NCBI GenBank assembly: GCA_022447545.1
Contig: JAKVBI010000007.1
Span: forward strand, 116,606 to 153,621
Length of the DNA: 37,016 nt
From: Myxococcota bacterium
GTDB taxonomy: Bacteria; Myxococcota_A; UBA9160; SMWR01
Reading direction: 5' to 3'
The notes beneath the pieces were generated by a model. It was not told where the DNA came from. It searched no databases and saw only the letters and a list, made by a program, of their open reading frames with translations. This document shows, in pieces, positions 8,008 through 17,063 of this stretch. The first letter of the stretch is position 1. The number at the start of each line of letters is the position of its first letter. A program made the position numbers and the translations under genes.

Positions 8008-8829
8008 ATGACCAACCTCGATACCGGAACCGATCAACTCCTGGCTACCCTCTCGGATGGAATCGTCACCCTGACTTTCAACCGGCCCGAAGTTCGAAAT
8101 GCCCTGGGTGATATCGTGAGTCCGGCACTGCGCCGGATGATCGAAAAAATCTCGATTGATCCTGAAGTTCGCTGCGTGGTCATTACCGGGGCCGGCACGA
8201 CCTTTTGTGCCGGTGGCGATGTAAAAGGGATGGGAGACCAGGATCCCGAGCGCTCTCGGCCAGCAAGTGCCGACGAAGCCGTGTCTGACTTGATCGAGAA
8301 ACAGATGACACTCACCGGCGCCCTTTACGCCATGCCGAAACCCACCCTCGCCTCACTTCCGGGTGCCGCCGCAGGAGCCGGCCTCTCCATTGCATTGGCG
8401 TGTGACCTCCGCATCGCCGCACAAAGCGCATTCATCACCACTGGTTTTTCGAGAATCGGACTCTCAGGCGATTATGGTTGCAGCTTCTTCCTGACTCAAA
8501 TCGTTGGAACGGCCCGGGCTCGAGAACTCTTCTTTACGAGTGAGAGAATCGGGGCCAGACAATGCGAAGAATGGGGCCTGATCAATCGCGTTGTTCCGGA
8601 TGATCAATTGGTCAAAACCACACGGAACCTTGCGCTCCAAATCGCTTCAGGTCCGCCAGTGGCCTACGCCCAAATGAAGAAGAACCTCGACCATGCCCTG
8701 AGATCTGACCTGGCATCCTGCCTGAAGCAAGAGGCGCGGGGCCTCGTTCAGACGGCGCAAACGAGCGACCACCGAGAAGCCGTCAAGGCATTCGTGGAAA
8801 AGCGAAACCCAGAATTCAAGGGACACTGA
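8008..8829 (+). CDS. Enoyl-CoA hydratase/isomerase family, PaaG-like
   Basis: A crotonase-fold protein of 273 residues. Oxyanion-hole segments are CAGGDVKG and PGAAAGAGL. The two catalytic Glu of true enoyl-CoA hydratases are absent: Ser lies at the GGGxE position and FSRIG replaces the PE motif. Instead FSRIGLSGDYG carries an Asp (~D155) where PaaG, the ring-1,2-epoxyphenylacetyl-CoA isomerase, has its catalytic Asp (KIGLIPDCGG-type). Isomerase or ring-handling chemistry is therefore likelier than simple hydration. ATG 8008 is chosen because GGTGGA precedes it and the fold begins soon after; ATG 7987 is an alternative. It appears to be a single gene, 75 to 95 bases from the divergent PPOX gene, and may share a promoter region with it. 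Confidence 0.9.
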   Translation: MTNLDTGTDQLLATLSDGIVTLTFNRPEVRNALGDIVSPALRRMIEKISIDPEVRCVVITGAGTTFCAGGDVKGMGDQDPERSRPASADEAVSDLIEKQMTLTGALYAMPKPTLASLPGAAAGAGLSIALACDLRIAAQSAFITTGFSRIGLSGDYGCSFFLTQIVGTARARELFFTSERIGARQCEEWGLINRVVPDDQLVKTTRNLALQIASGPPVAYAQMKKNLDHALRSDLASCLKQEARGLVQTAQTSDHREAVKAFVEKRNPEFKGH

Positions 8830-9197
8830 TCCACACGTACGCGTCCCCTGGCTCTTCGGATTCATCGTAAAAATGGACTCCGACGCCCTCGATTTCGTTC
8901 CCGGGTTTTCAACTTCTAAAAAACCAGCTCCCCGGTCGAAACTCGAGACCACGAGTAAACCCGCTAAGGCTTAGTGCGGAACGGCTTGGAAACAAATTTT
9001 CCTGTCGTCACCAAACGCAGATCACGACCAAACGGGTGTTTCTCCTGGAGCCTGTCGGGTGAAAGACCCATGTCCGTCACAAAGCTCTGGATAGACTTCT
9101 TAACTCGAACGGACCGACACAAAGGAATGAACGTTTTCAAATCACGCAAAACGATTCGACCTCAACGTCGCACTGGCTGATGCCAATAGAGGAATTC
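8830..9197. other. Intergenic region, no supported gene
   Basis: A 68-codon plus-strand frame (8974-9180) is basic and Arg/Lys/Phe-rich, has no recognisable domain and only a poor ribosome site, so I do not call it. A near-palindrome CTAAGGCTTAG at about 8964-8974 is too small to interpret. The stretch must contain the promoter of the large secreted phosphoesterase gene. Confidence 0.4.
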
Positions 9198-11720
9198 ATG
9201 AGTCATCGAATGCTCGATCACATGATCCAACTTTCTGTGCTGATCTTCCTGCTGATGGTTCCAATGAATGCTCTTGGGGATCTATCCACACAGGTAGGCG
9301 ATGGATGTGATCCCGCTGGACCGAATGGTTCCGAAATTCGCGTCATGACGCTCAACGCAAACAACAATTCGAACGGGTGGACGGAACGGAAACAACTGGT
9401 ATTGGACGCCGTAGATACTTACCAGCCTGACATCATTGGTCTTCAGGAATCCATGATGGGAAATGACACAGTCATTCTGGAACACCTGGGACCGGGCTTC
9501 GACGCCGTCACGCACAATGGACAGCCGTCCCTTGAACTCCCGGAACCTTGGATTCCAACATGCCCGGTGGGTAGTGGCTACCTGGGCTGTCTTGCTGAAA
9601 CCAGCTACTCCGGAAACGTCACCCTAACCCCCGACCCGGCTCGGCCCGGATCCTCGGGGAATTGGTTTTACGGCGAGCGGATCCTGTACCGAACCGACCG
9701 TTTCAGCATGGCTCCGGGCGAAAGTGGAGTCCACACAATCCTTGGATCCGACAATTCGACGCCACTGACCTGTCGACTCGGTAGCTTTGGACCTGCCTAT
9801 ACCACGATCACCTGGGCGCGTCTGGTCGACCGGGATACGGATTTGGGCACGTACGTATACAACCTGCACCTGTGCCCACCTCCAGGAAATGGAACGACTC
9901 GTAAGGTTCAAGCCGAAAGGCTGGCCGAATTGATCGCGGCGAGAGCTCACCTGAATGAGTCCGTCATCGTCGTTGGTGATCTCAATGAAGACCTAGGGGG
10001 CGCCGGATTGCAACATCTACTCCGACCCGAGACGGGCCTCGTGGATTCATTTTCCGCCCTGGAAGCTGAGGAAGGTGTCGACCTCGTCACGTTCAATGGG
10101 TATGGGGGCTGGCATGGAGGGACAAGACTCGATTTCGTGTTGTCTTCAGGTCTGGAAGTATGCCAGGCGGCAATCGATCGCAATACAGGCTTCACCGAGC
10201 AGGGCGCGATCCTGTATCCATCTGATCACTGGCCCGTTACGACCGTCCTCAAACAAGTATGGCCCGATGCGGACGGCGACGGCATTTCGGATCCTCTGGA
10301 CAACTGCACAGCCTTCGCCAACCCCAAGCAAAGTGACAGTGATGGAGACGGTCTCGGAAATCGATGCGACGCCGACCTGAATCAAAACGGACTGACCAAC
10401 GCACAGGACATGGGCCCATTCGTGCAAACCTATGGGAAGAGCGAGGGTGACCAAGGGTACAACGCATCCGCCGACTTCGATGAAAACGGCCATGTAGACG
10501 CGTCCGACTGGCTCCTCTTCGGAGATTTATACAACTCGGAGCCTCCCTTGACCTGCGCCGACAGCTCCATCCCTTGCTGCATGCTGGCGGGTTCCGTGGG
10601 CTGCGGAGAAGACGAGGGGATAGTCGTCACGGCTTTTCTACCGAGTTTCGATTACCCATTGCCGGATCCATCCGAAGAGGGCCAACTCTTCATCCCATCG
10701 GGCAAAGAGGTTCAACTCGAAGCTCAAATGGCCCCCGATGCCGGTGTGGGAAGCCAGGGCCCGGTCAACTTCACCTGGTCGCTTGGCGAACTCGAAGGCA
10801 GTCCGGCACAAACGATTGTTGGCTCCCGTGCGAACCTTTCCTGTTCCGGCTCCGGGGGAGAAGAAGCAGAGCTCTTCGTGCGAGCTACCGATGGTCAACG
10901 CAACGGCCAGGAGTCGCTCCCGCTTCGAGTGGTCATCAACGACCCACCCTCGGTGACGATGTATGCAGACGGCATCGCTGTAGACATGCCGTGGCGTGTA
11001 TCGACTGCCCAAGGCGGATCTCTTTCACTCGCAGCATGGGCGAACGACGAGCACGGTATCGGCTACCCGATCCTCCAATCTTCGACTGTGCGATCCTTCC
11101 GATCCAAATGGAACATCGGAGACGCCGTGGATCCGAGTGAGCGCACGCCTGAAAGGTTACTGAGGTCCCCGTCTTCGGTCCGCCTGAACTTCCCCCTTGA
11201 AGGCAATGAGGAAGAACGCATTTTCGAAGTCAACGTGACTTCCTTTGATCGACTTGGCTCTCCGTCTCAATCGGAAATGGTCGTCATCGCGAGTTCAGAT
11301 CCGCTTCTGGACTCCGACTTCGATGGGATCCCTGACTTTCGAGACAACTGCCAGTTCGAGAGCAATGCCTCACAGGTCGATTCGGATCAAGATGGTTACG
11401 GAAACCGGTGCGACGCAGACCTGAACCAGAATGGGTTCGTGAACGTCCAGGACTTCATGATCTTCTCTCGAGCCTACTCTTCGAGTCTGGGAAGTGAACG
11501 TTATCTTGCGGAGGCCGATTTCAACCGAGACAATTTCGTGAACAGTGCCGATTTCACCTATTACTTCATGCCGCAGTACCAAAGAGGCCTCCCCGGCCCT
11601 TCGGTAATCAGTTGCCCGGATGGGTCACCCATATCGGGCGCGGGCAGACCGGATTGCCCCTCAGACCCGGACGAGGCCCCGGCTGCTGGGACATTGGCCT
11701 GCGTGCTCCAGGTGCCATGA
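9198..11720 (+). CDS. Secreted endonuclease/exonuclease/phosphatase with two TSP3/dockerin-like cassettes
   Basis: An 840-residue exported protein. Residues 1-27 form a signal peptide. Residues ~47-355 are a DNase I-like (EEP) domain with all expected motifs: TLNANN (N53), IIGLQE (E84, metal), YNLHL (N222, H224), VVGDLNED (D261, N263), RLDFVL (D312) and PSDHWPV (D343, H344). Such enzymes cut nucleic acids, inositol phosphates or phospholipids; the target is unknown. Two calcium-binding cassettes follow, at ~357-446 and ~704-794. Each is a thrombospondin type 3-like run (DADGDGISDPLDNC; DSDFDGIPDFRDNC) followed by a dockerin-like pair (GNRCDADLNQNG), separated by ~260 residues of Ig-like beta structure. 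AGAGGA four to five bases before ATG 9198 decides the start. No transmembrane or sorting tail is visible at the C-terminus. Confidence 0.9.
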   Translation: MSHRMLDHMIQLSVLIFLLMVPMNALGDLSTQVGDGCDPAGPNGSEIRVMTLNANNNSNGWTERKQLVLDAVDTYQPDIIGLQESMMGNDTVILEHLGPGFDAVTHNGQPSLELPEPWIPTCPVGSGYLGCLAETSYSGNVTLTPDPARPGSSGNWFYGERILYRTDRFSMAPGESGVHTILGSDNSTPLTCRLGSFGPAYTTITWARLVDRDTDLGTYVYNLHLCPPPGNGTTRKVQAERLAELIAARAHLNESVIVVGDLNEDLGGAGLQHLLRPETGLVDSFSALEAEEGVDLVTFNGYGGWHGGTRLDFVLSSGLEVCQAAIDRNTGFTEQGAILYPSDHWPVTTVLKQVWPDADGDGISDPLDNCTAFANPKQSDSDGDGLGNRCDADLNQNGLTNAQDMGPFVQTYGKSEGDQGYNASADFDENGHVDASDWLLFGDLYNSEPPLTCADSSIPCCMLAGSVGCGEDEGIVVTAFLPSFDYPLPDPSEEGQLFIPSGKEVQLEAQMAPDAGVGSQGPVNFTWSLGELEGSPAQTIVGSRANLSCSGSGGEEAELFVRATDGQRNGQESLPLRVVINDPPSVTMYADGIAVDMPWRVSTAQGGSLSLAAWANDEHGIGYPILQSSTVRSFRSKWNIGDAVDPSERTPERLLRSPSSVRLNFPLEGNEEERIFEVNVTSFDRLGSPSQSEMVVIASSDPLLDSDFDGIPDFRDNCQFESNASQVDSDQDGYGNRCDADLNQNGFVNVQDFMIFSRAYSSSLGSERYLAEADFNRDNFVNSADFTYYFMPQYQRGLPGPSVISCPDGSPISGAGRPDCPSDPDEAPAAGTLACVLQVP

Positions 11721-11962
11721 ACAACAACGGAGTAATCTCCACGAGCCTTTTCTTCCCTCCAGACGACGATGACCTTCCCCCGATCCACGAGGGTTCCGCC
11801 CGCACCTCGGAGTTTGTATTGCCCCGCCCGGAGCGAAACGTTCCCTTAGCTCTCGACCTCCAGGGTCCTGAGAGAGGGAGCCTCGATACCCGCTCGAGCC
11901 TCATCCTCCACCAATAGTGACACCTTCGCCAGACACAGGATCGCGGTGAGCGTGGCTACCGT
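11561..11962 (-). pseudogene. Possible decayed minus-strand gene with in-frame stop (speculative)
   Basis: One minus-strand frame reads like protein on both sides of a TAA at 11846-11848. Upstream (11849-11962) it gives a hydrophobic leader-like stretch ending EAPSLRTLEVES; downstream it gives GNVSLRAGQYKLRGAGG and DRGKVIVVWREEKARGDY before ending at 11561. GAG/CTG-rich codon use looks coding. The last ~160 bases overlap the C-terminal codons of the plus-strand phosphoesterase in the frame that shares wobble positions, so that part is probably a shadow. No family is recognised; this may be chance. The rest of 11721-12033 holds only the downstream end of the VOC gene unit. Confidence 0.2.
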
Positions 11963-12033
11963 TCACCATTCAACCGATCATCGACTCAACGTTTGCCACA
12001 CTCCTCTTGCGGTTTCACACCACGGGTGGACAA

Positions 12034-12402
12034 CTATCCCATCTGAAAAAAGACCGCTTTGTTGCCATCGGGGTCGCGAAAATATCCACCGTAAAACCCT
12101 GGCATCCTCTCGCCAGGAGGTCCTTCATCAGTGCCTCCGAGTTCGATGGCTCGAGCGTAGAGTTCGTCCACCTTCTCACGGGACTCGGCCGGTAGCGCGA
12201 TCATGTTTCCATTTCCATGGTGTGCAGGTTTTTCGTCGTGAGGAGTACAGACCGCAATCATCGGCTCTTGTGGACTCCGTCCTATCATCGCGAGTCGGCC
12301 GATATCGATGACCACACTCGCCCCCAACGGCTCGAGCAAACCGGTCCAGAAGGCCTTCGCCTTCTCCATATCTGAGGTTCCAATCGTCACGTAGCCAATC
12401 AT
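12034..12402 (-). CDS. VOC/glyoxalase-fold protein
   Basis: A 122-residue single vicinal-oxygen-chelate module pair: it begins MIGYVTIGTSDMEKAKAFW and ends GFYGGYFRDPDGNKAVFFQ, the classic glyoxalase/bleomycin-resistance-like start and RDPDGN(K) end. The segment AIELGGTDEGPPGERMP is typical of a small group of uncharacterised VOC proteins. The fold binds a metal and acts on small molecules (isomerases, dioxygenases, resistance proteins); the reaction cannot be named. The start at 12402 is chosen over 12417 because GGGAG lies 8 bases upstream. It is a single minus-strand gene between two large plus-strand secreted enzymes. Confidence 0.85.
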   Translation of the reverse strand: MIGYVTIGTSDMEKAKAFWTGLLEPLGASVVIDIGRLAMIGRSPQEPMIAVCTPHDEKPAHHGNGNMIALPAESREKVDELYARAIELGGTDEGPPGERMPGFYGGYFRDPDGNKAVFFQMG

Positions 12403-12740
12403 TGACCCTGCTCCCATGTCTGTCCCACTCTCGGGGATTGGTTGCGTACCTACGGAGCCATCTTACCCAAGACCGGCGCCTGGGGTCCTAGGGAACTCAG
12501 TCCATCGCTCACAGCCCGGTTTTGGCCAGTACGCAATTGAATCCTGCGTTTCATTTGCGCTCTCTTCCCGATCCCTACCTGGACCCAATGGCGCCGATAC
12601 CGAAGCTCAAGGGTCAACCACAGCCTCCCTCCCAAAAGCCATATCGCCCCGTTTTTCAATTGTCATCCCAAAACCCGCTGCGCCGCCATCTGGAAGTAGA
12701 ATAGAGGTAGGATCCAGTTCGCTTTCCAAAGGTCTGTGCT
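12403..12740. other. Divergent intergenic region
   Basis: This region separates the minus-strand VOC gene from the plus-strand C25 peptidase and should hold both promoters. No protein-like frame is visible on either strand. AAAGG at 12728-12732 is the ribosome binding site for the TTG-start peptidase gene. Confidence 0.5.
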
Positions 12741-14222
12741 TTGCGGTTTCTTCTATTTTCAGCGCTCTGCTTGGGACTCTGCCTCCTACCCGTAGTCTCT
12801 TCTGCGGCTGACTACGCGATCGTGATCTCCACCGAGATTCGAAATCTCTCTCAGAGCCTGGCCGCCTTCGCCGACTCGAAGGCCGCTCGTGGCTACACGG
12901 TCCATATTTACGACGAAACCGACTGGAACGGAGGCGGATTGACCGATGACGCTGCCGCGGAATCTCTTCGGTCCTTTCTCCAATCGGCCCATGCCCTCCA
13001 TGGTCTCGATTACGTGCTCCTGATTGGTGATCCACGCCCCCAAACCGGACCGATTCCCATGAAGAGGCTCTACCCACGAACTTTCGGATACCAGTCCACG
13101 TCGCCCAATGGCTGGAGCGCAAACTGCGACACTTTCGTCATGACCCAGGACCCAGTGCCTTCCGACTACTACTACGGCGACATGGATGGAAACTGGGATC
13201 TCGACGGCGATGGTCTCTATGGAGAATTCGGAGATCACGATGCCCCGACGGGTCCAACGGGGGACTTTGGACCGGGTGGCGTTGATCGCAACCATGAATT
13301 CCCAGTGGGGCGCATCCCCGTATACAGCGCCAATCCAACTCAACTCTCTCAGGGAGTCGCCAATCTCGATCACATCCTGAACAAGACCATGACATACCAG
13401 GCAGCACCGTTCGGAACTACCGACTGGCGCTCGTCAGCTCTAATCGCAGCAGAGGGGGCAAACCGCATCTTCTTCGGAGAGGCTCTGCGCGACGATGTGT
13501 TTACTCCGGCCAATTTCTCACCGGTTTCCCGTGTATACGACGCAGAAGTATGCCTCGTTCCCAACCCACCGAGCGGTTGCGTCTCGATCTCAGGAATTCC
13601 AGAGGCCACGACCTGTACGGTTGCAAATGTTTTCACACAGTGGAACAACGCGTCCCCGGGCGCGGTCACATGGTTGACCCACGGAGGAGGTGCAGGAGCC
13701 GCAGGCGTCATGACGAACACACAAGCCGCACAGCTCGACGACGATTATCCCGTCATCACGTTTCAAGCCTCTTGCTTCAATTCCCAACCGAGCCAAACCA
13801 ACAACTTGAGTTATGCCCTCCTGAAGAATGGTGCCGTCGGCGCCATCGGAGCGACTGGGATCAGCCACGGACCCGGCAGTTCGAACCCACCGATCACGCA
13901 CCCTTCTAGCGAAGGAGGCAACGCCGGCATGGCGTACTACTTCATGCAGCACCTCGTGCAGTCTGGGATGACCGTCGGCGACTCACTTTCAGAGGTAAAG
14001 CGCGAATCAGATCTCTATGGGCGATGCTGGTACTGGCAGAACATGGCGGGCTTCAATCTCTATGGTGATCCAGAAGTCAGCCTCTACGATTCTGGGCCGC
14101 AGGTGACCGCGGTGCCCACCTTGGCGGTTTACGGAAGAATCCTGCTCTTGGGCGCCCTCGGTGCCATTGGCTCCATGACTACGTTACGCGAGACAAAGGC
14201 CAGGAAAACCCATGGGATCTGA
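12741..14222 (+). CDS. Gingipain-type (C25) cysteine peptidase with IPTL-CTERM-like tail
   Basis: A 493-residue secreted protein. Signal peptide at 1-22 (MRFLLFSALCLGLCLLPVVS). The body matches peptidase family C25: DYVLLIGDP, SDYYYGDMDG followed by a DLDGDGLYG calcium-type loop, FPVGRIPV, then the catalytic His in LTHGGGAG (H314) and catalytic Cys in FQASCFN (C345), ending FNLYGDPEVSLYD. The last ~36 residues begin VPTLAVYGRILLLGALGAIG (from V458) and end in a basic RETKARK tail, closely fitting the IPTL-CTERM sorting pattern (Pro-Thr-Leu, hydrophobic helix, basic end). The enzyme is therefore likely displayed or processed at the surface. There is no long propeptide as in gingipains. The start is TTG at 12741, supported by AAAGG upstream and by the signal peptide. 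Confidence 0.88.
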   Translation: MRFLLFSALCLGLCLLPVVSSAADYAIVISTEIRNLSQSLAAFADSKAARGYTVHIYDETDWNGGGLTDDAAAESLRSFLQSAHALHGLDYVLLIGDPRPQTGPIPMKRLYPRTFGYQSTSPNGWSANCDTFVMTQDPVPSDYYYGDMDGNWDLDGDGLYGEFGDHDAPTGPTGDFGPGGVDRNHEFPVGRIPVYSANPTQLSQGVANLDHILNKTMTYQAAPFGTTDWRSSALIAAEGANRIFFGEALRDDVFTPANFSPVSRVYDAEVCLVPNPPSGCVSISGIPEATTCTVANVFTQWNNASPGAVTWLTHGGGAGAAGVMTNTQAAQLDDDYPVITFQASCFNSQPSQTNNLSYALLKNGAVGAIGATGISHGPGSSNPPITHPSSEGGNAGMAYYFMQHLVQSGMTVGDSLSEVKRESDLYGRCWYWQNMAGFNLYGDPEVSLYDSGPQVTAVPTLAVYGRILLLGALGAIGSMTTLRETKARKTHGI

Positions 14223-14389
14223 TCCGCCCAACTGAAGGGTCTGCCCCAGGAACCCGTGAAAATTTCCGTCTCGTCAATGGGGTGCTCTGAACTTTCCCTC
14301 GCATCGTGTACGCTTATGCCGCGTCCATTGAACACGACGATTTCGGGCGAGCCAAAGCATCACACTCACCCAATTCAGGAGAAATTCCC

Positions 14390-15571
14390 ATGCGAGAAGC
14401 AGTCATTGTCTCAACCGCCCGAACCGGGCTCGCCAAGTCCCATCGAGGTGGATTCAACAATACGGGTGGTGTCGCAATGGCGGGCCACGCGATTCGGCAC
14501 TCCATCGAGCGGGCGGGCATCGAACCCGGCGAAGTGGAAGAGGTGGTCCTCGGAGTAGGCAACCCACAAGGAACGACCGGGAACAACATCGGCCGTCTTG
14601 CTGCAATCAAGGCAGGATGCCCTGTGGAGACACCTGGTTTCGTCGTAAGCCGACATTGCTCCTCCGGGTTGAACGCCATCGCAACAGCGGCGGGGCGTAT
14701 CATCGTAGACGGTGAGCAGGTCGTAGTCGGAGCCGGAGTCGAATCAATCACCCACAGCCTGACCGGATCAGGGTTCACGCTCTCGGTGGACAAGCCTCTC
14801 GCCGAACAGTACCCAGGCCTGTGGATGGCCATGATCGAAACTGCTGACATCGTGGCCGAGCGTTATGACGTCAGTCGCGAATACCAGGACGAGTATTCAC
14901 TCGAAAGCCAGAAGCGAACCGCAGCCGCCCAGGAAGCTGGACGTTTCGACGACGAAATCGTTCCCATGGATACGACCATGACGGTCAAAGACAAAGAAAC
15001 GGGTGAAGTATCGGAAGTCGATTACACGGTTACGAAGGACGAGTGCAATCGACCGGGGACGACACTCGAGGGGCTCACAAAACTGAACCCGGTGCGAGGT
15101 GAGGGGAAGTGGATCACGGCTGGAAACGCCTCGCAGTTGTCGGATGGTGCCGCTTCCGTCGTCATGATGGAAGCCGGCGAAGCCAAGCGTAGAGGGATCG
15201 AGCCGCTGGGTGCATTCCGGGGCTTTGCGGTTGCAGGTTGTGAACCCGACGAAATGGGCATCGGACCGATTTATGCAGTTCCGAAGCTGCTGAAACGAAA
15301 CGGTCTCGAGGTGGATGACATCGACCTTTGGGAACTCAACGAAGCGTTCGCGAGCCAGTGCCTCTATAGCCGAGATACCTTGGGGATCGACCCCGAGAAA
15401 TACAATGTGAACGGCGGTTCGATCTCCGTCGGACACCCCTTCGGCATGACAGGCGCTCGCTGTGTGGGACACCTGCTGCTCGAAGGCAAGCGACGAAACG
15501 CTCGCTGGGGAGTGGTCACCATGTGCATCGGCGGTGGCCAGGGTGCGGCGGGATTGTTCGAGATCTTCTAG
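14390..15571 (+). CDS. Thiolase (acetyl-CoA C-acyltransferase)
   Basis: A 393-residue thiolase catalysing the last, thiolytic step of beta-oxidation or the reverse condensation. Visible catalytic residues are Cys90 in SRHCSSGLNAI, His in NGGSISVGHPFGMTGAR and the second Cys in MCIGGGQGAAGLFE. The NEAFA motif is also present (WELNEAFASQC). Length and motif order match degradative thiolases. AGGAGAA six bases before ATG 14390 sets the start; the 28 extra in-frame upstream residues are not conserved-looking. It is followed by a hairpin with a T-tract at 15597-15624, so it is probably its own unit rather than part of the amidohydrolase operon. The chain-length preference cannot be read. Confidence 0.95.
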   Translation: MREAVIVSTARTGLAKSHRGGFNNTGGVAMAGHAIRHSIERAGIEPGEVEEVVLGVGNPQGTTGNNIGRLAAIKAGCPVETPGFVVSRHCSSGLNAIATAAGRIIVDGEQVVVGAGVESITHSLTGSGFTLSVDKPLAEQYPGLWMAMIETADIVAERYDVSREYQDEYSLESQKRTAAAQEAGRFDDEIVPMDTTMTVKDKETGEVSEVDYTVTKDECNRPGTTLEGLTKLNPVRGEGKWITAGNASQLSDGAASVVMMEAGEAKRRGIEPLGAFRGFAVAGCEPDEMGIGPIYAVPKLLKRNGLEVDDIDLWELNEAFASQCLYSRDTLGIDPEKYNVNGGSISVGHPFGMTGARCVGHLLLEGKRRNARWGVVTMCIGGGQGAAGLFEIF

Positions 15572-15596
15572 GACCACGATCGCCCAAGCTGATGGC

Positions 15597-15624
15597 ACCC
15601 CAGTTCATCATCTGGGGTCGTTTT
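15597..15624 (+). terminator. Rho-independent terminator after thiolase
   Basis: A perfect 7-bp stem ACCCCAG/CTGGGGT with an 8-base loop is followed by CGTTTT. It lies 25 bases after the thiolase stop and 77 bases before the amidohydrolase start. Confidence 0.65.
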
Positions 15625-15700
15625 CGGGAGACACAGAGCCTCTCTCCAAGAGACTCCCCCGCGATTTCATTCCTCCAAAAATTTTCAGGAGAACGCCAAC

Positions 15701-16894
15701 GTGGACGACGCACAAAATATCTTCAAAGACGTCCGAAGCATCGACTTCCCCATCATAGATGCCGACGCTCATGTCCAAGAACCGCCGGATCTGTGGACCT
15801 CGCGCGCGCCAGCGAAATTGAAGGATCGAGTACCACGGGTAAACCACACCGAGCAGGGCGATTTCTGGCAATTCGACGAAGGCAAACCACCCGAGCCCGT
15901 CGGTCTGACCGTCGCATCAGGAACCTCCTACCTCGATTTCCATCCGTTTGGTCGAAAGTACGACGAAATCCGACCCGCATTCTGGCAACCGGGACCTCGT
16001 CTTGAAGACATGGACATCGACGGCATCTACGCGCAAGTGCTGTACCCGAGCGTCACGCTCAAAGGCGCGAGCACCTACAGCGATGATCCCGAGCTCCAGC
16101 GATTCTGCGTCCGCGCATACAACGAGTGGCTATCGGAATTCTGTGCGGGCTCTGACGGACGACTTATCCCACAAGCCATCATTCCCACCACAGGTCTCGA
16201 GGACGCAGTGGCTGAGTTGGAGTGGGCGATCAAAAACGACCACCGAGGCGCCGTCATCTCGCGGATGCCCGGTGGGGACTTTGATTTCACCGATGAGGAT
16301 GATCGCTTCTTTCAAATTGCGAGCGAGGCAGGAATCCCTCTCATCGTGCATATCGGAAGCTTCATTCGGCCCAGCGTGATGCAGGACCGACCGAGTTTCA
16401 GCTTCACGGACCTATCATTCCTTGGCGGTGTTGGCGCAACGAAGGCCGGCTCCTACACGATACCCGTAACCACAGACCTGATGTTCTCAGGAATGTTCGA
16501 CAGGTTTCCAGACATCAAGCTGGCACTGGTGGAGTCCAACATCGGCTGGATCCCCACTCTCTTGGAACAATGTGATGACATGTTCCTTCGTTACCGGTTC
16601 TTCACCAACGCACACGACAAGATGAAGGGCATGCCGAGCGACATATTCCACAAGCATTTTTATGCCACTTTCATGGTGGATACGGTCGGCATCCAACTGC
16701 GAGACCGGATGAACATCGACCATCTCATGTGGTCGACCGACTACCCCCACACGGGAAGCGATTGGCCCAACTCGCGGGTCACGATCGAGCGCATTTTCAA
16801 CGGAGTGCCCATGACGGAAGTCAAGAAAATGCTCCATGACAACGTCAAGAGCCTTTATCGTCTCGCGGAAATCCCAGAAAAGATATCCGGCTAA
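15701..16894 (+). CDS. Amidohydrolase-2 family metal-dependent hydrolase/decarboxylase
   Basis: A 397-residue protein of the amidohydrolase-2 (ACMSD/gamma-resorcylate-decarboxylase-like) group. It starts after GTG 15701 (AGGAGA 8 bases upstream). Motifs: IIDADAHVQEPPDLW (H24 region, first metal site), GIYAQVLYPS, IPLIVHIGSF (His near 216) and WSTDYPHTGSDWP (D347, H350), the usual C-terminal Asp-containing signature. The first site reads DADAH rather than HxH, as in many members of this group. These enzymes hydrolyse or decarboxylate ring compounds using a single divalent metal. It heads a same-strand series with two TauD dioxygenases, suggesting a joint catabolic role (inference). Confidence 0.9.
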   Translation: MDDAQNIFKDVRSIDFPIIDADAHVQEPPDLWTSRAPAKLKDRVPRVNHTEQGDFWQFDEGKPPEPVGLTVASGTSYLDFHPFGRKYDEIRPAFWQPGPRLEDMDIDGIYAQVLYPSVTLKGASTYSDDPELQRFCVRAYNEWLSEFCAGSDGRLIPQAIIPTTGLEDAVAELEWAIKNDHRGAVISRMPGGDFDFTDEDDRFFQIASEAGIPLIVHIGSFIRPSVMQDRPSFSFTDLSFLGGVGATKAGSYTIPVTTDLMFSGMFDRFPDIKLALVESNIGWIPTLLEQCDDMFLRYRFFTNAHDKMKGMPSDIFHKHFYATFMVDTVGIQLRDRMNIDHLMWSTDYPHTGSDWPNSRVTIERIFNGVPMTEVKKMLHDNVKSLYRLAEIPEKISG

Positions 16895-17063
16895 AGGGAC
16901 TGTATTCCTCGAAAACGCGCAACCCATACCTACGACGTACTGGGTTATCCTTGGGTCGGGTGGTGGTTTCGATCAGGTATCTTTGCCAGTCCTGAAATAC
17001 TTCGCTCCTGCGATGACGGAAGTCGATTCGAACGAACTGCCACCCTGGGCGAAAGGGTTTTGC

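Noticed and set aside
8974-9180. 68-codon plus-strand frame before the phosphoesterase
   Set aside because: Basic, low-quality sequence without a ribosome site or domain; the phosphoesterase has its own strong ribosome site.
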